The notes: a model not told the origin generated them from the sequence alone. 64,000 nucleotides of DNA from Ferrovaceae bacterium (GCA_027311025.1 DAICZS010000001.1:62001-126000); one strand, 5' to 3'; positions 44,859 through 60,193 are shown, counted from the first letter of the stretch. Translations and numbers: made by a program.

Positions 44859-46037
44859 TCAGGCCGCGCCGTATTCGGGATCGAGATCCGGATTGTTGCG
44901 TGGCGTCTGTCTTCCGGGCCCCATCTTTTCCATCAGCCTGGCCTTGAGATGCTGTCCCTCGCGTGAATGTTCGATGAACAGGCTGGCGTCGAGGTAACTT
45001 TGTGCCTTGCCCCACAGGGATTGCCGGATACAGAGTTTGGCCAGTGTCAGCAACAGCACAGCATTTTCGGGATGTTCGCGCAGCCAGCGCTCGGCCTTTT
45101 CGATCTGACTGAGCGTGGATTCGCCAACGCATTCGCCGTACAGGGCAACCAGGGAGGAATCCCACTCCTTTTCAAGATTGCGCTCGATGATGGCCTGGGC
45201 TTCCTTGTGCAGACCAAGGTCGATCAGGTAACCGGCTGCGGTATGGGCCAGGACGTTGTCGGAACGAACCGATGAAGGAATGCTGCGCCACAAGGCCAGC
45301 AGGTCTTCGCCGTGGTGTGCATTGTGCCGCAGCAACTGTTGCCAGGCGTTTCGGCGCACCCGTTCGGCCTGGGTAGCATCGATTCCGGAGAGGTGTTCCA
45401 GCAGGTCGACGGTATCCAGGACGGCTTTCCATGAGCCCGTGGCCACCTGGGCCTTGAGAAGCAGTTGATGGGCGCGCACCTGTTTGGGCGCGACCCGGTG
45501 GGCTTCACGCAGCAGATCAAGGGCTTCGGTAAAGCGCCGTTCATCCAGCAGCAGGTCGGCACGGGTTGTGAGGTGCATCAGACGCGCTTCCTGACCCAGG
45601 CCGGCCGCTTTTTCCAGATAGCGGTCACGCGCCTCGTAATGGCGTTGCTCATGGGCCGCGCGTGCGGCAACCACGGCGCTCAAGGCTGGCGATTCGTCGG
45701 CTTCCAGAGCGAGTTCGGCCTGACGCTCGGCCTTCCTGAAATTCCCTTCAAAATAAGCTGTCAGACCCTGGTAGAGGGCACTCCTGGCGCGATTGCGTGA
45801 ACGCCGCAGCCGGTAGGCCTGCACGCGATTGGGCAGGCTCAAGGTGGTGATGACCAGGCGCGAAAGCGCGTACAGGCCCAGACAGCCCAGCACGACGCCA
45901 ATGATGAATACGGCCAGCGACACCTCCACGCGCCAGGGGGCGACCACAATCAGCACATAGCCCGTATTGAGGCTGACCGCAAGCGCAATGGCCGTGGCCA
46001 CGGTAAACAGGGTGATGAACCAGAACAGGCTTCTCAT
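44859..46037 (-). CDS. hemY: HemY-type haem-biosynthesis-associated TPR protein
   Basis: A 392-residue inner-membrane protein with two N-terminal helices (LFWFITLFTVATAIALAVSL and VSLAVFIIGVVLGCLGLYAL), then the HemY N-terminal region and TPR-like helical repeats through the rest. This HemY is not the protoporphyrinogen oxidase of the same name; its function is poorly defined. It is the last gene of hemC-hemD-hemX-hemY, overlapping hemX by four bases (ATGA). Confidence 0.93.
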   Translation of the reverse strand: MRSLFWFITLFTVATAIALAVSLNTGYVLIVVAPWRVEVSLAVFIIGVVLGCLGLYALSRLVITTLSLPNRVQAYRLRRSRNRARSALYQGLTAYFEGNFRKAERQAELALEADESPALSAVVAARAAHEQRHYEARDRYLEKAAGLGQEARLMHLTTRADLLLDERRFTEALDLLREAHRVAPKQVRAHQLLLKAQVATGSWKAVLDTVDLLEHLSGIDATQAERVRRNAWQQLLRHNAHHGEDLLALWRSIPSSVRSDNVLAHTAAGYLIDLGLHKEAQAIIERNLEKEWDSSLVALYGECVGESTLSQIEKAERWLREHPENAVLLLTLAKLCIRQSLWGKAQSYLDASLFIEHSREGQHLKARLMEKMGPGRQTPRNNPDLDPEYGAA

Positions 46038-47068
46038 CGTCTGATGACCTCACGCGGCGCCCTGGCACCCCGAACTGCGCTCAGGGTGGCATTCACGTCG
46101 GGCAGGGCAATGTTGACGGGCGTATCGCTGAGTTGATGCAATGTTTCAAGCGCGGCCTGGACGGGTTTTGCGCTACGGTCAAAATAGCGGTTCATCCAGG
46201 CGATGGACGCCCGAAGGTCTGCCTTGTAACTGGACTCGTTACGCGACAGGGCACCCAACCGGGCAGACATCAGGCGCAGTTTGAGGTTTTCACGCAGAAA
46301 GAAAGCCTGGTCCGGGCTCAACAAAGGCAGCTCGGGGGTGTCCATGCGCCGGATCTGCACGGCCCGGGAGAGTTCCTGAGCCAACTCGTGGGTCATGCGC
46401 GACAGGAAGCTGTCACGGGCACTGCCGGACACTGTGGGCTCAGGGTTGGGGCGGGTATCCGAAGCCAGCGGCAGCGTGTCCGCGGCTGCGGCCACGTTGT
46501 CCAGGCGAATGCTGATGCCGGTGGTGTCCACATAGGGCAGGGCTCTCAGGCGATCGATGTCCTGATTGAGCACCTTGCGCAGGTTGACCAGGGTAGGCTT
46601 GTTGATTTTTTGCAGGCGCAGGTCCGCCGCCTGCAATGCAGACAGCGCAGACTGGACGTTACCCGTCAATTGCAACTGCTGGTTGGCAATCACCACCAGT
46701 TGCTCCACCTCGGCAAGGATCCAGTCGTCCCGGTTGCGTGAGAGTTCCTGATAGAGTGCTTCAAGCTCCACCTGTTGGTTTTGCGAATCGGCAAAGCGGG
46801 ATTCCAGCGTTGACAGGCGGGATTCGGCCTCGCGGGTGCCCTCTGCAGCCTGCTGTGACGCAGTCTGATTTTGTTTGACCAGGCTGTCTGCATCGCGCAG
46901 GCGTTGACTGAGATCCTTCCTCAAACCGGCAATTTCTGAACGCGATTCCAGCCATTGGGCGCCCAGCAACAGCAGCGCCAGCAGGGCCAAAATACCGGCA
47001 CCGCGAGGGCCGAGACGGTCCAGTACGGCACTCCAGCGCCAACGGGAAGGTGCATTCGAGTCAGTCAT
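46034..47068 (-). CDS. hemX: HemX protein
   Basis: A 344-residue membrane protein of the HemX family, often labelled uroporphyrinogen-III C-methyltransferase although it lacks the methyltransferase motifs. One helix (GAGILALLALLLLGAQWLE, about 18-37) is followed by a coiled coil (about 40-110) and a helical periplasmic domain with ELEALYQELSRNRDDW. Its start overlaps the hemD end by 8 bases and its stop overlaps hemY. Confidence 0.93.
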   Translation of the reverse strand: MTDSNAPSRWRWSAVLDRLGPRGAGILALLALLLLGAQWLESRSEIAGLRKDLSQRLRDADSLVKQNQTASQQAAEGTREAESRLSTLESRFADSQNQQVELEALYQELSRNRDDWILAEVEQLVVIANQQLQLTGNVQSALSALQAADLRLQKINKPTLVNLRKVLNQDIDRLRALPYVDTTGISIRLDNVAAAADTLPLASDTRPNPEPTVSGSARDSFLSRMTHELAQELSRAVQIRRMDTPELPLLSPDQAFFLRENLKLRLMSARLGALSRNESSYKADLRASIAWMNRYFDRSAKPVQAALETLHQLSDTPVNIALPDVNATLSAVRGARAPREVIRR

Positions 47069-47822
47069 GATGGCGATGTTTCAGGTTTTTCCAATAATCC
47101 ATGAGGGCGTCCTCGCCCGCTCCGGTCACGTGGGTCTCGAGGATGCCAAGGTTCAGGGCGGCTTCCGCCACGCGCGGGTGGGGGACCAAAAAAGTCAATT
47201 CCCGCATGACGGCTTGCCTGGGCTCTCCCGCGAGGCGCCACAAATTGTGCAGGGCCTCGGCACTCTGGACGCTGATGGCGGCATTTCCAGCCAGGGCATC
47301 GTCCAGGACGGCCAGTTCGGGCTGGGGCAGGCGGCGTTCATAGCATTCCAGGTAGCGGACCTTGGCACCCCTCGATTCGAGAGACTGTTTCAACCATTCA
47401 CGCCCACCACGGCCACGCACGATGACCACCTTCTGCCCGTCCATCCGTGTCAGTTCCGGCAAGGCCAGCAGGGCCTCGCTGTCCGCGCCCTCGCCAGGAA
47501 ACAGGACGGGCTCGTGGCTGACGTCCATCAACCGCTGTGCCGTGGCGCGCCCTACCGCAGCCAGGCGTGATTGCCGGGGAAGTGGCTGTACCAGGGGCCA
47601 TCCCTGCTGGACAGCGTTGGCACTAATGAATATCAGCCAGTCCACATGGGCCAGGGTATCCCGTATCTGCAGGGGATCAGGCGCCAGAGCCCCGATCTCG
47701 ATGGTGGGAAAGAGCCAGGCTTTTCCTCCTGCTTCCACGATACGCCGGGCAATTTCGATCCCCTGTTCCCGGGGCCGGGTCACGAGCAAACCGGCACATT
47801 GCGGCGCAGGGGGTGCGTTCAT
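47061..47822 (-). CDS. hemD: Uroporphyrinogen-III synthase
   Basis: Cyclises hydroxymethylbilane with ring-D inversion. The 253-residue protein is divergent as usual for HemD but shows LLVTRPREQGIEIARRI, DWLIFISANAVQQGW, AAVGRATAQRL and ISVQSAEALHNL, the expected two-domain pattern. It lies 10 bases after hemC and overlaps hemX. Confidence 0.94.
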   Translation of the reverse strand: MNAPPAPQCAGLLVTRPREQGIEIARRIVEAGGKAWLFPTIEIGALAPDPLQIRDTLAHVDWLIFISANAVQQGWPLVQPLPRQSRLAAVGRATAQRLMDVSHEPVLFPGEGADSEALLALPELTRMDGQKVVIVRGRGGREWLKQSLESRGAKVRYLECYERRLPQPELAVLDDALAGNAAISVQSAEALHNLWRLAGEPRQAVMRELTFLVPHPRVAEAALNLGILETHVTGAGEDALMDYWKNLKHRHHD

Positions 47823-47832
47823 CCTGAAACGC

Positions 47833-48768
47833 CTAGGCGGCTCCTCGACATGATTTCAGAATATCCGCGGCTCCCTGGGCAAGCAACTGTTCTGCAATAC
47901 TTTCGCCCAATTGTTCAGGCGCTGTGGCATCTCCGCGACCTGTAGCCCGAACGATCCGGCTGCCTTCCTGATTACCGACGAAGGCCGTCAGGGCCAGCTG
48001 ACCGTCTTCAACCGATGCATGCGCTCCCAGAGGCACATCACAACTGCCCGCCAGGCGCCGGGAGACGGTCCTCTCGGCCCAGACGCAGGCCTCGTTGAGC
48101 GGATTGCGCAAGGGGGCCAGCCATTGCGCCAAAAAGGGGTGCGTGGTGCGAAACTCGATACCCAATGCGCCCTGTCCCACGGCAGGGATGCTGTCCTCCA
48201 GCGCCAGCAGGGCCCGAATTCGCTGGCCCAGGCCCAGGCGGCGCAAGCCCGCCGCTGCCAGAATAATGGCTTGATAGTCGCCGGCGTCCAATTTGCGCAG
48301 GCGGGTATCCAGATTGCCCCGCAGGGGTTGGATGACAAGGTGCGGGAAGCGGGCGCGCAACTGGCATTCGCGTCGCAGGCTGGAGGTTCCCACGATGGCG
48401 CCGGCAGGCAGTTCGGCAAGGCCGGCGTAGTGGTTGGAGATAAATGCATCCCGGGGATCCTCGCGACTGCCCATGACGCTCAAGGTAAACTCGGGGGGCA
48501 AGTCCATGGGCACGTCTTTCATGGAGTGTACGGCCATGTCGGCACGTCCCTCCAGCATGGCCACCTCCAGTTCCTTGACAAATAGGCCCTTACCGCCTAC
48601 CGCGGCCAGCGTTCTATCGAGAATTTGATCACCGGTGGTGGTCATTCCCAGCAACGCGACCGCTGCATGCGGATATAATCCAAGGAGGAGATCCCGGACA
48701 TGTTCGGCTTGCCATAAGGCCAAGCGACTTTCGCGGGTGGCAATCGTGATTTTTGGAGCGGATGACAT
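47833..48768 (-). CDS. hemC: Porphobilinogen deaminase (hydroxymethylbilane synthase)
   Basis: Joins four porphobilinogens using a dipyrromethane cofactor. The 311-residue protein begins [20 protein letters not shown], contains [42 protein letters not shown], and the cofactor Cys in [14 protein letters not shown]. The reading frame stays open for another 318 codons upstream, but that part is antisense to ppc and has no homology; ATG 48768 is the start. The 78-base spacer to ppc must hold both divergent promoters. Confidence 0.97.
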   Translation of the reverse strand: MSSAPKITIATRESRLALWQAEHVRDLLLGLYPHAAVALLGMTTTGDQILDRTLAAVGGKGLFVKELEVAMLEGRADMAVHSMKDVPMDLPPEFTLSVMGSREDPRDAFISNHYAGLAELPAGAIVGTSSLRRECQLRARFPHLVIQPLRGNLDTRLRKLDAGDYQAIILAAAGLRRLGLGQRIRALLALEDSIPAVGQGALGIEFRTTHPFLAQWLAPLRNPLNEACVWAERTVSRRLAGSCDVPLGAHASVEDGQLALTAFVGNQEGSRIVRATGRGDATAPEQLGESIAEQLLAQGAADILKSCRGAA

Positions 48769-48846
48769 GGTGTTTGAGTGGATTGGGCGCGAATCGTCTG
48801 TTGGCAAGGAGTTTAGCACGAAGCATGCCTTTTGCCGGGAGGTTGC

Positions 48847-53556
<4,710 letters not shown>

Positions 53557-53564
53557 GGGTAGCC

Positions 53565-54848
53565 TCAGTCGATCGCTGTTGCGGCCATGTCTTCCAGTTC
53601 GACAGCAGCGGCAAGCATGGCCAGTCGCGCCACAACGCCGTAGGTGTAAAAACGGTTGGGCGTGGCGTCAGGATCCTGGGTTTGGTCCGGGGCAATGGCG
53701 TTGGTTTCAAACGCCAGCGGTACAAAGCGCGCGCCGGGAGCGTTGAGGTTTTCATTGACGCCCCGTTCCATATGCACGCGATAAAACCCGCCGACCACGT
53801 AATGGTCGATCATGTAGATCACGGGTTCTGCCACGGCACCTTCTACCGATTCGTAGGTGTACACCCCCTCCTGAATCAACACCTCGCTCACGGTCTGCCC
53901 TTCCTTGATGACCGACATCTTGTTGCGCTGCTTGCGATTCAGGGTTTTGAGGTCGTCAGGACTCTTGACCGTCATGATGCCCATGCCATAGGTGCCCGCA
54001 TCCGCCTTGACGATCAGAAACGGGTCATCATCAATGCCGTTCTGGGCGTATTTTTCCCGAATCTTTCCGAGCAGCATTTCAACCTGTGATGAGAGGCAGT
54101 CCAGGCCCTGCTTTTCAGAAAAGTCCACCTGGCCACAATGGCTGAAATAGGGGTTGATGAACCAGGGGTCGATGCCAATCAGCTTGGCAAAATCGGCTGC
54201 CACGCGATCATAAGCGGCAAAGTGCCTTGATTTTCGCCGCGTGCTCCAGCCCGCATACAAGGGGGGTACGACGGGCTGGGACAAGCCTTTCAATAGCTCG
54301 GGGACGCCGCCGGAGAGGTCGTTGTTGAGCAGGATGGCGCAGGGGTCAAACCCCTTCAGTGACAGTCGGTTGCCTGAACGGGACACGGGTTCCAGGGTCA
54401 GGATCTCGCCGGATGGCAGTGTCACCGGCGTGGCTTCCGTGATTTCGGGGAGCAGGCTACCAATGCGCACGGAAAAGCCGGCGCGTTGCAAAATGGATTT
54501 GAGGGACGCCACATTCTGCAAATAAAACAGGTTGCGGGTATGGTTTTCCGGGATCAACAGGAACTGACGGGTGTCAGGACAGATTTTCTCGACCGCCGTC
54601 ATGGCAGCCTGGATACAAAGCGGTTCAAACTCCGGTCGCAGATTGTTAAACCCTGCAGGAAAGAGGTTGGTGTCCACGGGGGCAAGCTTGAACCCCGAGT
54701 TGCGCAGGTCCACCGAGGTGTAAAACGGGGCGGAATGGTCTTGCCATTGTTGACGAAACCAATGCTCGATGCTGGGCATGGCGTCCAGGATATGGTGTTC
54801 TAAGGCCTGTAGGGGGCCTGTCAGCGCAGTGGTCAGATGGGGAACCAT
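53565..54848 (-). CDS. gshA: Glutamate--cysteine ligase, Acidithiobacillus ferrooxidans type
   Basis: First step of glutathione synthesis. The 427-residue protein is not of the E. coli GshA type; it matches the ligase family first described in Acidithiobacillus ferrooxidans and found in many beta- and gammaproteobacteria. Landmarks include FYTSVDLRNSGFKLAPVDTN, FPAGFNNL, FLIVKADAGTYGMGIMTVKS, and VIYMIDHYVVGGFYRVHMER. Paired with gshB and divergent from the suf operon across a 137-base control region. Confidence 0.93.
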   Translation of the reverse strand: MVPHLTTALTGPLQALEHHILDAMPSIEHWFRQQWQDHSAPFYTSVDLRNSGFKLAPVDTNLFPAGFNNLRPEFEPLCIQAAMTAVEKICPDTRQFLLIPENHTRNLFYLQNVASLKSILQRAGFSVRIGSLLPEITEATPVTLPSGEILTLEPVSRSGNRLSLKGFDPCAILLNNDLSGGVPELLKGLSQPVVPPLYAGWSTRRKSRHFAAYDRVAADFAKLIGIDPWFINPYFSHCGQVDFSEKQGLDCLSSQVEMLLGKIREKYAQNGIDDDPFLIVKADAGTYGMGIMTVKSPDDLKTLNRKQRNKMSVIKEGQTVSEVLIQEGVYTYESVEGAVAEPVIYMIDHYVVGGFYRVHMERGVNENLNAPGARFVPLAFETNAIAPDQTQDPDATPNRFYTYGVVARLAMLAAAVELEDMAATAID

Positions 54849-54894
54849 GGTTATCCTGTGAGGTAAGTGCCCTGATTCTAGCAGCAGGGCCGCG

Positions 54895-54927
54895 TTGCTA
54901 ATCGGTGCAAAATAGTACTATAATAGT
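54895..54927 (+). promoter_or_regulatory. suf promoter with overlapping palindromic operator
   Basis: A -35-like TTGCTA (54895-54900) and a perfect -10 TATAAT (54919-54924) are 18 bases apart, 62 bases upstream of the regulator ATG. The -10 is embedded in two overlapping palindromes made of repeated half-sites: ATAGTACTAT (54912-54921) and ACTATAATAGT (54917-54927). A regulator bound here would block RNA polymerase, which suits autorepression by the Rrf2 protein encoded just downstream. A third palindrome, ATTGGCCAAT, lies at 54945-54954. Confidence 0.6.
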
Positions 54928-54985
54928 CTTGTATTGTGTAACCCATTGGCCAATCAATGATTTTTTACAGAGCCCTTGCCTGAAC

Positions 54986-55444
54986 ATGATCAGGATAGGG
55001 AAAATGACCGATTACGGCACCCTGATCATGACCTATCTGGCGCGTGATCCGGAAATGCTGCATGCCGCCCATGAAATTGCGCAGGCGGTGGGGGTAACCT
55101 TGCCCACGGCCAACAAGGTGTTGAAAACCCTGGCGCGCGGCGGGCTGCTGGAATCACACCGCGGCATCAAAGGGGGTTATGTCCTGTCCCGGATGCCCGA
55201 AGACATCACCATGGCCGACATCATCGGGGCGCTGGAAGGTCCGGTTGGATTGACCGACTGCGGTACGGCCCAGCAGCCCGGAAATTGCCAGCGCCAGCCT
55301 TCCTGTTCCGTCAAAACCAACTGGCAACGCATCAGCAAGGCGGTCCATGATGCCCTGGCCAGCGTGACGCTGGCAGAGCTGACCGTGCCGTCCCACCCTG
55401 TTCACATTACGCGCCAACCGGTGCAACCCATGGTGCAATCATGA
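54986..55444 (+). CDS. Rrf2-family SUF operon regulator
   Basis: A 152-residue IscR-like transcription factor that probably senses Fe-S status. The start [19 protein letters not shown] and the winged-helix region [21 protein letters not shown] are typical of the SUF-linked Rrf2 group. Three cysteines (about 92, 101 and 107, in [17 protein letters not shown]) could hold a 2Fe-2S or 4Fe-4S cluster. The ATG at 54986 is chosen by homology; the frame is open to 54905. It overlaps sufB by ATGA, so regulator and scaffold are made together, and an operator-like palindrome covers its promoter. Confidence 0.93.
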   Translation: MIRIGKMTDYGTLIMTYLARDPEMLHAAHEIAQAVGVTLPTANKVLKTLARGGLLESHRGIKGGYVLSRMPEDITMADIIGALEGPVGLTDCGTAQQPGNCQRQPSCSVKTNWQRISKAVHDALASVTLAELTVPSHPVHITRQPVQPMVQS

Positions 55445-56889
55445 CCAACACAACATCCACACTCGAAGAAATCATCAGCCAGGAGTATCAGCACGGGTTT
55501 GAAACGGCGGTCGAGGCGGATGCCATTCCGCGCGGCCTGTCGGAAGAAACCGTCCGGGTGATTTCAGCCAAAAAGAACGAGCCTGAATTCCTGCTGGAGT
55601 GGCGGCTTGCCGCTTATCGGCGCTGGCTGGAAATGACGCCCCCCGACTGGGCCAGCGTCCATCACCCTGCCATCGACTATCAGGACATCATTTACTACTC
55701 GGCGCCAAAATCTCAAAAAGATGGCCCCAAGAGCCTGGACGAAGTGGATCCCGAACTGCTCAAAACCTACGAGAAACTGGGCATTCCCCTGCATGAGCGG
55801 GCCATTCTTGCGGGCGTGGCCGTGGATGCCGTATTCGACAGCGTTTCCGTGGCAACGACCTTCAAGGACAAGCTGGCGGAAAAGGGCATCATCTTCTGTT
55901 CGTTTTCCGAGGCCGTGCAGCATCATCCCGAGCTGGTGCGGCAGTACCTGGGGTCTGTGGTGCCCGTACAGGACAATTTTTATGCGGCGCTCAACTCCGC
56001 CGTATTCAGCGACGGCTCGTTTGTCTACATTCCGCCGGGCGTGCGTTGCCCCATGGAGTTGTCCACTTATTTTCGCATCAATGCCAAAAATACCGGGCAA
56101 TTTGAACGCACCCTGATCATTGCCGACCGGGATGCCTACGTCAGTTACCTCGAGGGCTGCACCGCTCCCATGCGCGACGAGAATCAGCTGCATGCTGCCG
56201 TGGTGGAGCTCGTGGCCCTGGAAAACGCCCAGATCAAATACTCGACGGTGCAAAACTGGTATCCGGGAGACAAGGAAGGCCGTGGGGGCATTTACAATTT
56301 TGTGACCAAACGCGGCGATTGCCGTGGCGCCCATTCCAAGATTTCCTGGACCCAGGTGGAAACCGGTTCGGCCATCACCTGGAAGTATCCCAGCGTGATC
56401 CTGCGCGGGGATCACTCGGTGGGAGAGTTCTACTCCGTTGCGCTGACCAACCACCGGCAACAGGCGGATACCGGCACCAAGATGATCCACATGGGCAAAA
56501 ACACCCGCAGCACCGTTATCTCCAAGGGGATTTCGGCCGGGCACGGCCATCAGGCCTATCGGGGACTGGTGCGCATTGCCCGTGCCGCGACGGGCGCCCG
56601 CAACTACACCCAATGCGATTCCCTGCTGCTGGGGGACAAATGCGCAGCACACACCTTTCCATACATCGAGGTGAAAAACGCTTCGGCCAAGGTGGAACAC
56701 GAAGCCTCCACCTCGCGCATCGGAGAAGACCAGCTGTTTTTCTGTCGCCAGCGTGGGCTGTCTGCAGAAGATGCCGTTTCCATGATCGTGAACGGATTCT
56801 GCAAGGAAGTGTTCAAGGAATTGCCCATGGAGTTTGCCGTGGAAGCCCAAAAGCTTCTGGGCGTCAGTCTGGAAGGCAGTGTCGGCTAG
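55441..56889 (+). CDS. sufB: Fe-S cluster assembly protein SufB
   Basis: Scaffold subunit of the SufBC2D complex on which clusters are built. The 482-residue protein has [58 protein letters not shown] and [20 protein letters not shown], where the Cys and later residues contact the cluster. Length matches the family. First structural gene of the operon, coupled to the regulator; sufC follows after 22 bases. Confidence 0.98.
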   Translation: MTNTTSTLEEIISQEYQHGFETAVEADAIPRGLSEETVRVISAKKNEPEFLLEWRLAAYRRWLEMTPPDWASVHHPAIDYQDIIYYSAPKSQKDGPKSLDEVDPELLKTYEKLGIPLHERAILAGVAVDAVFDSVSVATTFKDKLAEKGIIFCSFSEAVQHHPELVRQYLGSVVPVQDNFYAALNSAVFSDGSFVYIPPGVRCPMELSTYFRINAKNTGQFERTLIIADRDAYVSYLEGCTAPMRDENQLHAAVVELVALENAQIKYSTVQNWYPGDKEGRGGIYNFVTKRGDCRGAHSKISWTQVETGSAITWKYPSVILRGDHSVGEFYSVALTNHRQQADTGTKMIHMGKNTRSTVISKGISAGHGHQAYRGLVRIARAATGARNYTQCDSLLLGDKCAAHTFPYIEVKNASAKVEHEASTSRIGEDQLFFCRQRGLSAEDAVSMIVNGFCKEVFKELPMEFAVEAQKLLGVSLEGSVG

Positions 56890-56911
56890 AGTCACAAATC
56901 AGGAATTCATC

Positions 56912-57685
56912 ATGCTCATCATTAAAGATCTTCACGCGTCAGTGGGCGACAAGCCCATCCTCAAGGGCATCAACCTCGAAATCAAGGCAGGCGAAGTCCA
57001 CGCCATCATGGGGCCCAACGGGTCCGGCAAAAGCACCCTGTCCAATGTGCTGGCAGGACGCGAAAACGCCACGGTGACTTCCGGTTCCGTGCTGTATCAG
57101 GGCAAGGATCTGCTTGCCCTGGATGTGGAAGAACGCGCCCGGGAAGGGGTTTTTCTGGCGTTTCAATACCCCGTCGAGATCCCCGGTGTGGGCAACGTGT
57201 ATCTGCTGAAGGCGGCATTGAATGCCCAGCGCAAACATCGTGGCTTGCCTGAACTGGACGCCATGGATTTTCTGGCGCTGGTCAAGGACAAGATGAAGTT
57301 GATGGAAATGAATGAAACCATGCTGTATCGCTCCGTGAATGAGGGGTTTTCAGGCGGGGAAAAGAAGCGCAACGAGATTCTGCAAATGGCGGTGCTGGAA
57401 CCACGACTCGCCATCCTCGACGAAACCGATTCGGGGCTGGATATCGATGCGCTCAAAATCGTGGCAAATGGCGTCAACAGCCTGCGGGCGCCAGACCGAT
57501 CGATGATTTTGGTGACGCACTACCAGCGCCTGCTGGACTACATCAAGCCGGATTATGTGCATGTGTTGGCAGAGGGTCGAATCGTTCGTTCCGGTGGGCC
57601 GGAACTGGCCCATGAACTGGAAAAACAGGGTTACGCCTGGATTGGCGATGAACCTGCGGGCGCAGGGGTGAAGCACGGATCATGA
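56912..57685 (+). CDS. sufC: Fe-S cluster assembly ATPase SufC
   Basis: ABC-type ATPase that drives conformational change of SufBD. The 257-residue protein has Walker [19 protein letters not shown], the Q loop [11 protein letters not shown], the signature [17 protein letters not shown], Walker [13 protein letters not shown] and the switch His in [16 protein letters not shown] lies 7 bases before the ATG at 56912. It overlaps sufD by four bases. Confidence 0.98.
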   Translation: MLIIKDLHASVGDKPILKGINLEIKAGEVHAIMGPNGSGKSTLSNVLAGRENATVTSGSVLYQGKDLLALDVEERAREGVFLAFQYPVEIPGVGNVYLLKAALNAQRKHRGLPELDAMDFLALVKDKMKLMEMNETMLYRSVNEGFSGGEKKRNEILQMAVLEPRLAILDETDSGLDIDALKIVANGVNSLRAPDRSMILVTHYQRLLDYIKPDYVHVLAEGRIVRSGGPELAHELEKQGYAWIGDEPAGAGVKHGS

Positions 57686-58980
57686 GCGCGGTCATTCAAC
57701 ATTATCAATCCGAGTTTGAACGGGCAGCACCCCTGCTGCCCTGGCGGGACGCCACGGGCTGGCAGGCCTGGCGGCAGTCGGCCTGGTCGCGTTTTGCCGA
57801 GCAGGGGTTTCCCTCCACGCGCCATGAAGAGTGGAAATACACCAGCGTGGCCGCACTGGAAAAGCTGTCGCTGTCCTGTGCGCCGGCGACGCCGGTATCC
57901 CTGGAGTGGGCTTCGCTGAAGGATAGGGTCGTCTTGCCCGAGGCGTGTGGGCGTCTGGTGTTTGTGGATGGCGTGTTCCAGCCGACGCTCTCCCGGGTGG
58001 ATGGACTGCCTGCGGGGTTGCGCATGGGAGCCCTCTCAGGACGGTCAACGCAGGACAGCCTCAAGCTGCAAGGGTTGCTGGAGCAGGGGCAGGCGCGGAC
58101 GCCTTTTACTGCCCTGAACGCTGCTTTCGTGGCGGAGGGTGCCTGGGTGGCGGCCGAGGCCGGAGTCCGGATGGAAGAGCCGCTCCTGATATTGTATGTG
58201 GTGACTGAGGGCCAGCGTGCCATGCATCTTGCCAATGCCTATGAGGCAGCGGAGGGCAGTGCATTTTCCGTGGTGGAGCAATATCTGGGCATGACGGACG
58301 AACCTTACCTGGTCAATGGGGTGACGAGTGCAACCCTGGGTGAAGGCGCAAAAATATCCCATGTCAAGATTCAACAGGAAGGCGCCCGTGCGTACCACAT
58401 CGCCGCGTTGCAGGCGGTGCAAAAACGCAGCAGCCAGTTCAATTCGCATTCCTTCGCGCTGTCCGGTGCCCTGGGGCGCAACGATATTGAAGCCGTTCTG
58501 GCAGAGCCTGAAGCCGCCGTATCCATGAAGGGGCTGTACCGGGTTTCCGGACGCGAACTCCAGGACTTTCACACCACCATCCGTCATGACAGCCCGGATT
58601 GCACCAGCGACGAATGCTTCAAGGGGGTTCTGAATGAATCCGGTCGTGCGGTGTTCAATGGCAAGATCCGGGTTGCTCCTGACGCGCAGCACACCCTGTC
58701 GCAACAGTCCAACCACAATCTGCTGCTATCGGACCAGGCAGAGGTGGATACCAAGCCGCAGCTGGAAATTTTTGCCGATGACGTCAAATGCAGCCATGGT
58801 GCCACGGTGGGCCAGCTGGATGAGGAGCAGTGGTTTTATCTGCGTTCGCGCGGTTTGGCTGCGGACCATGCCCGCGCGCTGCTGATAGAAGCCTTTGCCC
58901 TGGACATCCTGACGGGCATCGAACGGCCTGTCCTGCGCGATGCCCTGGAGTCCCTGCTGCGGAGGACGGCCCATGTTTGA
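57682..58980 (+). CDS. sufD: Fe-S cluster assembly protein SufD
   Basis: Partner of SufB in the scaffold. The 432-residue protein has an N-terminal helical part with [20 protein letters not shown] and the beta-helix core ending in [26 protein letters not shown] in two blocks, which includes the His needed for cluster formation. It ends in SLLRRTAHV, overlapping the sufS start by 8 bases. Confidence 0.97.
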   Translation: MSAVIQHYQSEFERAAPLLPWRDATGWQAWRQSAWSRFAEQGFPSTRHEEWKYTSVAALEKLSLSCAPATPVSLEWASLKDRVVLPEACGRLVFVDGVFQPTLSRVDGLPAGLRMGALSGRSTQDSLKLQGLLEQGQARTPFTALNAAFVAEGAWVAAEAGVRMEEPLLILYVVTEGQRAMHLANAYEAAEGSAFSVVEQYLGMTDEPYLVNGVTSATLGEGAKISHVKIQQEGARAYHIAALQAVQKRSSQFNSHSFALSGALGRNDIEAVLAEPEAAVSMKGLYRVSGRELQDFHTTIRHDSPDCTSDECFKGVLNESGRAVFNGKIRVAPDAQHTLSQQSNHNLLLSDQAEVDTKPQLEIFADDVKCSHGATVGQLDEEQWFYLRSRGLAADHARALLIEAFALDILTGIERPVLRDALESLLRRTAHV

Positions 58981-60193
58981 TGTTGCGGCATTGCGCAGCC
59001 AGTTTCCCATCCTGCAGCGTGAAGTACACGGTCGCCCCCTGGTCTACCTGGACAACGCGGCGACCAGCCAGAAACCGCGCTCGGTGATTGAAGCAGAACG
59101 CCACTATTACGAAGCGCTGAATGCCAACATTCACCGCGGGGTCCATACCCTGAGCCAGGAAGCGACGGATGCCTTCGAGGCTGCGCGCGACAAGGTGCGC
59201 GACTTTTTGAAGGCGCGTCGACGCGAGGAGATCATCTTCACCCGGGGTGCCACGGAGGCCATCAATCTCGTTGCCCACAGTTGGGGTCGTTCACAGCTCA
59301 AGCCGGGCGATGAGATTCTGGTCAGTGAAATGGAGCATCACGCCAACATTGTGCCCTGGCAGTTGTTGTGTGAAGCCACGGGTGCCGTGCTGAAGGTCAT
59401 CCCCATCGACGAGCGCGGGGCGTTGGTGCCAGGCGCCGTGGAATCCATGATCAATGCGCGCACCAGACTGGTGGGGATTACCCAGGTCTCCAATGCGCTG
59501 GGCACCATCAACCCGGTGGCCAGGATCATTCGTCTGGCGCACGCAGTGGGTGCCGTGGTGCTGGTGGATGGGGCCCAGGCGGTGCCGCACCTGGCAACGG
59601 ACGTCACGGCCCTGGATTGCGACTTTTATGTGTTTTCCGGTCACAAGCTTTATGGCCCCACCGGGATCGGCGTGCTGTATGGCAAACAGGCCCTGCTGGA
59701 AAAAATGCCCCCCTATCAGGGTGGCGGCGACATGATTTCCCAGGTCACCTTCAAGAAAACCACCTACAACGATTTGCCTTACAAGTTTGAAGCGGGCACG
59801 CCGCATATTGCCGGGGTGGTGGGATTGGGCGCAGCCATTGATTTCGTCCAGTCCGTGGGGCTGGAGGCCATCGCGGCCCATGAAGACCGGTTGCTGGCCC
59901 ATGCCACGCAACTGGCTGAAGGATTCGAGGGCCTCAAGATCATCGGCACGGTTCCCGGCAAGGCCAGCATTCTGTCCTTTGTGCTGAAGGGGGTCCATCC
60001 CCATGACATTGGCACCATCCTGGACAATGAAGGGGTGGCCATCCGCACGGGGCATCATTGTGCCATGCCGGTCATGGATCACTTTGGTGTGCCGGCCACC
60101 GCCAGGGCCTCGTTTGCCCTGTACAACACGACCGCTGAAGTGGATGCGCTGTTTGGCGCCCTGCGACGGGTCGAGGAGTTATTTTTGAAATGA
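58973..60193 (+). CDS. sufS: Cysteine desulfurase SufS
   Basis: PLP enzyme that provides sulphur from cysteine. The 406-residue protein shows RPLVYLDNAATSQKPRSVI, the His in EMEHHANIVPWQ, the PLP Lys in VFSGHKLYGPTGIGVLYG and the active-site Cys in RTGHHCAMPVMDHF. It is a class II desulfurase, which needs a SufE or SufU partner; SufU is encoded next. GGAGG is 7 bases before the ATG at 58973. Confidence 0.98.
   Translation: MFDVAALRSQFPILQREVHGRPLVYLDNAATSQKPRSVIEAERHYYEALNANIHRGVHTLSQEATDAFEAARDKVRDFLKARRREEIIFTRGATEAINLVAHSWGRSQLKPGDEILVSEMEHHANIVPWQLLCEATGAVLKVIPIDERGALVPGAVESMINARTRLVGITQVSNALGTINPVARIIRLAHAVGAVVLVDGAQAVPHLATDVTALDCDFYVFSGHKLYGPTGIGVLYGKQALLEKMPPYQGGGDMISQVTFKKTTYNDLPYKFEAGTPHIAGVVGLGAAIDFVQSVGLEAIAAHEDRLLAHATQLAEGFEGLKIIGTVPGKASILSFVLKGVHPHDIGTILDNEGVAIRTGHHCAMPVMDHFGVPATARASFALYNTTAEVDALFGALRRVEELFLK

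Noticed and set aside
55564-56895. 443-codon open frame on the minus strand
   Set aside because: It mirrors sufB, whose protein is strongly conserved; the antisense translation is rich in His/Gly with no domain and no ribosome site.
59291-60082. 263-codon open frame on the minus strand
   Set aside because: Antisense to sufS, with no domain or start signal.
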